From contig NC_065919.1 of the NCBI RefSeq assembly GCF_024586455.1, positions 15,107,517 through 15,171,516 of the forward strand: 64,000 nucleotides of DNA, given 5' to 3'. Within the stretch, counting starts at the first letter, position 1. Every line of letters starts with the position of its first letter. Below the pieces are notes generated by a model, which did no database searches, had not been told where the DNA came from, and worked only from the letters and a program-made list of their open reading frames with translations. A program made the translations under genes and the position numbers. Shown in pieces: positions 58,181 through 64,000 of this stretch. The stretch comes from Bactrocera neohumeralis. Taxonomy: Eukaryota; Arthropoda; Insecta; Diptera; Tephritidae.

Positions 58181-59997
58181 TTTTTGAATATTTCTTTCAA
58201 TTATTTCTAATTTTTTCTTGTTTTTTTCTTCTTTTCTGCTGTCAACGCCACCCCTAATATGATAATAATATATTTTATACTTACAATGTCTCTCAACAAA
58301 ACAACAGTAAGCGTGTGAACAGCCTCTTACCAAACACTCCAGCATTGATTAATAATCGATTATCGATAATAACGTCACGACTCACCTCAGTGAGCTGTCA
58401 GCGCTCTCTGAGTCACACCAAAAAAGTAAACAATGACGCTGCATTACTGCTTAATACCTTTTCTGTCGCGGGTTTGTGCCGTTGAATAAATAAAAATCTG
58501 CACGGTTCAGCAACAATAACAAAAAACGCAAAGGTTTAATCTTTGAAAAAATATTATTACAGCCTTTAACAATTGCTGGATTCCTTTTACGAACGATCTA
58601 TACAAATTTATCCTATTAAAAATGCATTCGAGCGACCGCAGGCCCATTGTTGTCGCGCCATTGTGAGCCAGGCTCTTGAAGACAGGCAAGGATACACGCA
58701 CCAATCCGTCTATATAGGCACTTAGAGATTTTTTCTTATGCTAAACTCATTAATTTTATTCATTGTACTCTTCTTTTAGAAATTTTAGCTCCATTCAATT
58801 TATTTCTTACGCTTAGTTTGTTAGACACTAATGTACTCGCAGAGCGTGTTACGCACCCGAAGTTCTTTGAAATCAATTTTACAATTTTAAACAGAATAGC
58901 AGACAATTGAATGAAATCAATTTCAATAAGTCTTCTACTCACGTTTAGGTTCCTCAGCATTATTATTACTGCCTAGCCAGTTCCTTTATGCGCCGTAGAG
59001 CGGCAGCAGAGCAAACAACCCTCGGCTATTATTTAACACCTGTTTCAATAAGCAACACCCTTTATTTATTGAGAAAACGCTGTTCTCCCGGCCAGGGTGC
59101 TGTGGTTGCAGACAACACCTAAGCCAAGTGCTTCCTACATTCCTTCCATTGGCATATTACAAAGCCGTTATAAAGTAATAATATGATACAATTGCGCTCG
59201 CTGTCAGCTGACACCGCCTCGCGCTCTGACATATACGAAAGCACCGTTGTTCGCTACACAAACTGCGCGCTCCTCAACTGAGTCGCCATTATTATTGCTT
59301 CTGCAACCTTTGTCATTTTGGCAAGTCTAAGCTTTAATCCTACGCACACATACATATTCGTACAATATAAGTATACTTTCCTATTGTTTATAACAAACCT
59401 CTTTGTTTTTGTCATCTGATTTTGTTGCACAACCATGCCTTCATGTTGCCTAGGTGTTAATCCCTTGTCGTAATCTCTGGTTACACAATTTGTTCTTTGC
59501 TTTGTTTCAATATGAAGCGGTTATTTTATGTGGCATTCGATCACGCTGTGTGTAATCCCTTAAGTAGCCGCATCCTCTCGACTTGACTCGGTGCAGCTTG
59601 CCACGCCCAGGCTGCGTAATTACTTATGCTTTGTTTGGAACTGCCCGGTGCGTGTGTTTGCGTCGGCTTTTCCGCGGTTTCCTTGGCGTCTCAGGCACAT
59701 TATTGGTTACTGTAGAGTTTGTGCAAATTTTTCGGGGGCAAGTAGTTTTATTATGTGTGGGTGATTTAATGCTTTGTGCTGCAGATTATCTCCTAGTTGC
59801 GTTAATAACCATGAAAGGCCGTCCTTGAATGCACATGGAATTATGGTCTTATATTGATGGACAGGTGGCCTGATGGACTTAGCTGGCGCTAATGATGTAG
59901 AAGCAAGCAGCTTCAGAGCAGATTATTTTATTGCTAATGTTTGGGACTAGAGTTCCACCTGTATTATGTTGATATATCGAGTTAATGTGTTACGCAT
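58181..59997. other. Non-coding stretch, no gene recognised
   Basis: Less repetitive than its surroundings. The part at 58320-58500 carries a DRE-like site, listed separately. The 81-codon frame at 59583-59828 (+) and the 60-66-codon frames on - have no recognisable features. Confidence 0.45.
58361..58368. promoter_or_regulatory. DRE-like motif TATCGATA
   Basis: A perfect TATCGATA, the core of the DREF-binding element found at many fly housekeeping promoters, lies in a near-palindromic AATCGATTATCGATAAT. No start site or 5' exon is evident nearby, so it may be chance. Confidence 0.3.
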
Positions 59998-60071
59998 CAA
60001 CTATTCGGGGCGAATTGCAGAGTGAGAGAGAGGACAACTATTCGGGGACAAATTGCAAAGTGAGAGAGAGC
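59998..60071. repeat. 37-bp tandem duplication with GAGA motif
   Basis: AACTATTCGGGGCGAATTGC and AACTATTCGGGGACAAATTG begin two adjacent units; each continues with AGTGAGAGAGAG. Two copies only. Confidence 0.8.
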
Positions 60072-60204
60072 ACAACAAAGAGGACAATGTGTACGGTTTC
60101 CAAAATTTCAAAAAAAAAAAAAATCGGATTTTATAGAGCTTAGTTGCTGATAACTCTAGAATATATGTATCTTAAAAGTCTTAAAATATGAATATAAACG
60201 TACT

Positions 60205-61190
60205 CTAGAGATTTCCATAATGTATTCTATTTTTATTCAAAGTCGGTATTCTGAAATTCACGCCTACAAAGTAATCCGCACTAGATGTAACTACACTTAT
60301 GCCAACGAGTTTTCTAGTCCTCGAAACATTTTTCACAAGCACTTTTTGGGATCAGACCTTTCTGCTCCTTTAGCGAATTTTGTTTTATCTCCTCGATCCA
60401 CTGAAAACAGGTTCCACGGAGGGGCAATTTCAGTTTGGGAAGTAGGAAGAAATCACACGCGGCCAAATCTGGTGAATACGGTGATTGATAGATGGTATTT
60501 ATTGCATTTTTGGCTTTGATTTGGGTCACAATTGTAGCTCGATGCGTTATCATCGTGTAAACTTTTTGAATTGTTCTTCCACAAATATGGCCAATATCCA
60601 CGGATTTTCTCACGCAAACTCCTCAATACAGCTAAATAGATCTCTGCTTATTGACCGTATGCCACTTTGGTTTAATTCATGATGCACCAAACCACGAATA
60701 TAGAAGAAAACAATGAGTATCAACTTGATTTTTGATTCCGATGATTGTTGATTTGCTTGCGTGTCAAACTCATAAACCCATGTCTCAGCGGCAGTTTTAG
60801 TGCTATCCATGAATGTGGGATCGGAATTTGAACGATCCAACATGCCCAAAGAGACCTGTATACGGTATTATTTATGAAAAAATTCAGCTTTATCGGGACG
60901 AGTCGAGCAAGAACGCGTTTCATATCCAAAATATTCACCAAATTCAAACAAACGGACTCGTGGGAGATATCAAGCTCTCTTGTCATCTCACTAACACTTG
61001 CCTAATGATTTTCAAACACCATATCTCTCACTTTTTCAATATATTCATCAGTTGAAGAGGTCGAAGGTCGTCTGTCCATTACGAGGCAAGTCTTCAATGA
61101 GCGCTCGACCGTCTTCAAAAGGTATGTACCACTCGCAGGTTTGTGTTTTTGATAAAGAGAAGGTTCCTCCACTGCTGCAATGATTTCGGG
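60205..61190 (-). pseudogene. Mariner-like transposase remnant, copy M2 (near full length)
   Basis: On - from 61190: SLKTCLVMDRRPSTSSTDEY with IEKVRDMVFENH, then MTRELDISHESVCLNLVNIL and DMKRVLARLVPIKLNFF (DNA-binding region). The first catalytic block reads TAAETWVYEFDTQANQQ where the family has TGDETW, so the first Asp is lost. A gap follows (QQSSE to SKIKLILIVFF). GLVHHELNQ follows. The second block survives in a shifted frame (HDDNASS near 60555). Then come QSPYSPDLAACDFFLLPKLK, LPLRGTCFQWIEEIKQNSLK and EKCFED near 60314. It covers almost the whole length but cannot work. Same lineage as the copy at 54.6 kb. Confidence 0.85.
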
Positions 61191-61429
61191 CTTCTCCGTG
61201 GATAAAACTAGAAAAAATTCTCTGCTAGAAAATATTGTACTTACAATGGCTTGCAGTATAGACGAAAAAAAAGCACAAACTTTGACAAAACGGCGTTTTA
61301 AAAACAAAAACTTGAGTTTTACTCGAAATTTTAGTCGTTTCTTACCTGCGAAAATTTATTTTTTGATCAGCTTAAAAACTGTTATGGTATTGTATGGAAA
61401 ACTGTCATTTATGGAAAACTAACGGGTTT
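61191..61429. other. Interval between the M2 mariner and the IS630-like remnant
   Basis: No family text. On -, ATTTTCGCAG joined to GTAAGA near 61340 resembles a fused splice site but has a poor pyrimidine tract. Confidence 0.4.
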
Positions 61430-61990
61430 TTCTATAAGACAAAATCGGTTTGGGATATCAATGAAATTCTTTAATCCTTTGAGAATACATTCGATGCCAT
61501 TATGTATGAAACAAGATTTCTTTTGCACAGCAAGCATAAATCGGCCGATATTCACCAACCGTCGCTGGCTTGTTGGCATAGACCATAGACCTGACGTAGC
61601 CGCACAGGAAAGTCTAACGGTGTCAATTTGCACGACCTTTAATTGGGGGCCATTTCGTAAGAGAACACGTTCACCAAACTTGGTTTTCAATAAACCGTTT
61701 ATGACATTCGCTGTGTGGCTTGTGGCGCCGTCTTGTTGGAACCACATATTGTCTTAGTCCAAATTCGTCACAACGACGTCACAGAGATGCCCAACGCTTG
61801 AGAACGACATGTGACAGACTGATTTGGATCTTCCTCAATTGATGCGCTAGCGGCACCAATTTTCTCGACACTGCGGGCACTTCTTTGCCTCACTGGCATG
61901 GGAACATTTTGTTCTGTTCCTGTGGATTAAAATTTTTCCATTGGACGCTCAATTTCTGATCTGCCAGGACGATTATGACGACCATAAATT
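61430..61990 (-). pseudogene. IS630-like DDE transposase, internal-deletion derivative
   Basis: On - from 61990: the DNA-binding region RSARSVEKIGAASASIEEDP then NQSVTCRSQALGISVTSL (about 61895-61775). A stop and a short linker follow, then directly MWFQQDGATSHTANVINGLL with KTKFGERVLLRNG (61747 leftwards). In the full-length relatives the first-Asp domain (SDEAHFW block) lies between these two parts, so it has been cut out together with roughly 100 or more residues. After the second Asp, the third block (CD-type with LSCAATSGLWSM) is frameshifted. The C-terminus is unclear near 61460. Confidence 0.8.
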
Positions 61991-62885
61991 GGACGTAGCG
62001 CGCTTAGAGTTGAGGCCACTGACTTCGCATTTCGGTAGTAAATTTTGTTAAAAAAATATGTAATTAAATAATTTTGAAATGCAGAATTTCGCACAACAGT
62101 CGTGTAATGAAATTGTATGCTTTTTAAAACAGTGTTGCCAACTATATGAACACCAGAAGCAAACCTATTGTCATGCTTGTGCCAGCTTAAGACCCTTCAT
62201 ACTCAATCGTCACCTAAAATCAGCGCTGCCTCGAAAAGAATTAATAAACAAACCGGTATAGTTCACCATGACGTTGCCAACAAACCCTAACACATATTTA
62301 CATAACCTATAAACACTACATTATAAGCTTAATTACATGGTTTCCAACACTTTTGTGCCAGCTAAACCAATATTTTGGTATAATTTGAAATCAGTCCACG
62401 TCAAGAGGCAAGAGCACGTGTTGTCTAAATTTTAAAGTACCGTTAAATAAATAAACAAGTCTGTATGTTTGAGTTAAGCCTTAAAACCATGAATACTAAT
62501 ACGAAAAGCGCAACTAAAGAGTCTAATCAAAATCTGTTTTTTTATTTGTTCGTTACTGCCGCTGTTTTCAGTGCAAGCGATTATCCGTTAGTTGCGCTGC
62601 AGCTGCAAAAACATAGAGCAACCACCGACGGCAGCAAGTCCAACGGCAGTAAATGCTTTAGAACGCCATGCAGACGGCTTAGTGCTAATTTAATTATTTT
62701 TTACTAACATTTTTGTTGTTCTTTTTGTTTTTATAATTTGCTATTTTAATTGGTATTTTTTTGGTTGTATTTTTTGTATTGCTTTGCGGTTGTACTAGTT
62801 TTTGGCGCACGAATGTGGAGATTTACATATGGTATATTTACATATGTACATACATATACATAAGTATGTACATATGTATGTTTTT
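61991..62885. other. Non-coding stretch, no gene recognised
   Basis: Contains a TATG/CATA microsatellite at 62828-62880 that borders the LINE remnant. Short frames at 62079-62261 and 62465-62707 are unrecognised. Confidence 0.5.
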
Positions 62886-62889
62886 TTAT

Positions 62890-63930
62890 AGTAGGGGAAG
62901 CACCGAAAGCCGAGGTGCGGATTTTTAGTCCGCTAAACTTATCCTACTCCCAACTTAACACTCTCCCATGGAACCATCGGTTAACTATTACTTCGTGGGA
63001 GAGGCAGGACATTTAAGTCTCCTCAATTGTGACGGACACCTAATCTGTTGCATTTAAGGCGTCACGGACGGCATTTTCCGCTTGGATCCCCTTTGTCGTC
63101 TCAAAATGCTTGCCTTTCATCGGCCTTTTCAGGCAAAGAAAGAGAAAAGTTTAAGGGGCCACATCTGTGCTGTAGGATAGCTGCGGAAGCGTTGGGATGC
63201 CGGCCTTGGGTAGGTACATAGCTGTTCACAAGAAAGGCGGTGTAAGCCGGGGTGTTCCGATCCAATTCCAACTTCCAATCGGCTGCGATGTCTTATCGGA
63301 CCCGATTGACCCTTCGTTTGAGTCTCTTGAGGACTTAAGGTGGCGACTAACAGAAGGTTTCAAGAACGGAGCATGCTCTTGTAGAACCGCAAGAGGTGAT
63401 GTAGTGACTGATGCGAAGAGCATACTAAAATTATGGAGGGAATGTTACGGAAAGCATAACACTGGCAGATGATGAACCCGATTCCCTAATCGATGACTAT
63501 GGAGCAAACGTTCCATTTTCCGACCATGAAGAAGTTCGAATAGCCATTATCCGTCTGAAAAACAACAAAGCACCTGGAGCAGATGGATTGCCGGCCGAGC
63601 TATTCAAATACGGCGGCGCAGAACTGATAAGGAACATGCATCAGCTTCTTTGTAGAATATGGTCGGACGAAAACATGCCCAATGATTGGTAATTAAGTGT
63701 GCTCTGCCCAATCCACAAAAAGGGAGACCACACAATCTGTGCCAACTACCGGGATAAGCCTCCTCAACATTCTCAACTCCAGTTATGAAAATATTCGTAC
63801 CTGTACCTGCCAGGGAAACAGTGGAAAACCTCCACTCCATTGGAGAGATCAGATGGCGAAGGACCTGGCTGCACTTGGTATCTCGAATTGGCGCCAAGTT
63901 GCAAGCAGTAAAGTAGAAGAAGAAAATGCC
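62890..63930 (+). pseudogene. Non-LTR retrotransposon internal-deletion derivative
   Basis: The 5' part (62890-63370) is not clearly identified; part of it is open as RWRLTEGFKNGACSCRTARG. From about 63390 the reverse-transcriptase start is plain: VVTDAKSILKLWRECYG, then EEVRIAIIRLKNNKAPGADG with LPAELFKYGGAEL (other frame), MHQLLCRIWSDENMPNDW, stop, LSVLCPIHKKGDHTICANYR. At about 63765-63800 the text goes from GISLLNILNS straight to CQGNSGKPPLHWRDQMAKDL then AALGISNWRQ, which is the extreme C-terminus. The central several hundred residues with YADD are gone. The right end (about 63918-63930) reads TAGAAGAAGAAAA, matching the AAG-type tail of the 48.6-kb copy. Confidence 0.8.
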
Positions 63931-64000
63931 TTTTCAAGTCATACAAAAAATTCTTCAAATTTGCAAGTGGTTATGACCCCTTAAAGCCGCCTCGGAACGC
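63931..64000. other. Right edge of window, nothing recognised
   Basis: Only flank of the LINE derivative is visible; the sequence is cut by the window end. Confidence 0.4.

Noticed and set aside
57613..58257. 214-codon frame with an acceptor-like site at its start
   Set aside because: It runs into the T-tract/CAG array as poly-Phe and has no domain.
58375..58395. Donor-like GAG|GTGAGT on -
   Set aside because: No pyrimidine tract or AG before it and no open exon beside it.
61325..61350. Fused acceptor/donor on - (CGCAG joined to GTAAGA)
   Set aside because: Weak pyrimidine tract, non-consensus donor end, opposite strand to the three better sites.

Overview
This window looks like non-coding, transposon-rich DNA from a higher fly, most plausibly a tephritid fruit fly. 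I infer this from the low GC content, the very common TATG/CATA and CA/GT microsatellites, the mixture of mariner, Tc1, IS630-like and non-LTR fragments, and six copies of a repeat resembling the Drosophila/Bactrocera DINE-1 (Helentron) group. I found no intact host protein-coding gene, tRNA, rRNA or CRISPR array. The long open frames are either decayed transposon pieces or low-complexity sequence.

The best clue to what the window does is three + strand sites where a pyrimidine-rich tract and CAG run directly into a 5' splice donor (junctions after 9551, 34216 and 42795). Two have a perfect CAG|GTAAGT and a Drosophila-type CTRAY branch point about 30 nt upstream. This is the layout of recursive-splicing (ratchet) sites, known mainly from very long insect introns. 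I infer that much or all of the window is intronic to a + strand gene whose exons lie outside it.

Layout. 0-4.9 kb: a short MITE, a DINE-like element with six ~153-bp monomers, and a long T-rich block. 4.9-12.6 kb: A-rich tandem repeats, a short DINE-like element, a 266-bp tandem repeat, the first ratchet-like site, a 443-bp MITE and a ~137-bp tandem repeat. 12.6-21.4 kb: AT-rich and T-rich blocks, a six-monomer DINE-like element and a 21-bp minisatellite. 21.4-32.1 kb: tandem repeats, a mariner scrap, a non-LTR (LINE) scrap, a duplicated block with a 12-bp minisatellite, a 118-bp tandem repeat and another DINE-like element. 32-43 kb: a hairpin, the second ratchet-like site, a Tc1-like transposase remnant, a DINE-like element with higher-order repeats, IS630-like remnants, a second MITE family and the third ratchet-like site. 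44-64 kb: a GTTAA-type array, an IS630-like sister copy, LINE remnants, the second copy of the second MITE, two mariner remnants, an internally deleted IS630-like copy and a LINE internal-deletion derivative at the right edge.

All transposase and reverse-transcriptase genes here are broken by stops, frameshifts or internal deletions. All four LINE copies of one family have lost the YADD catalytic box. The window is therefore a graveyard of autonomous elements and an active-looking record of tandem-repeat growth, crossed by what may be a splicing ratchet.
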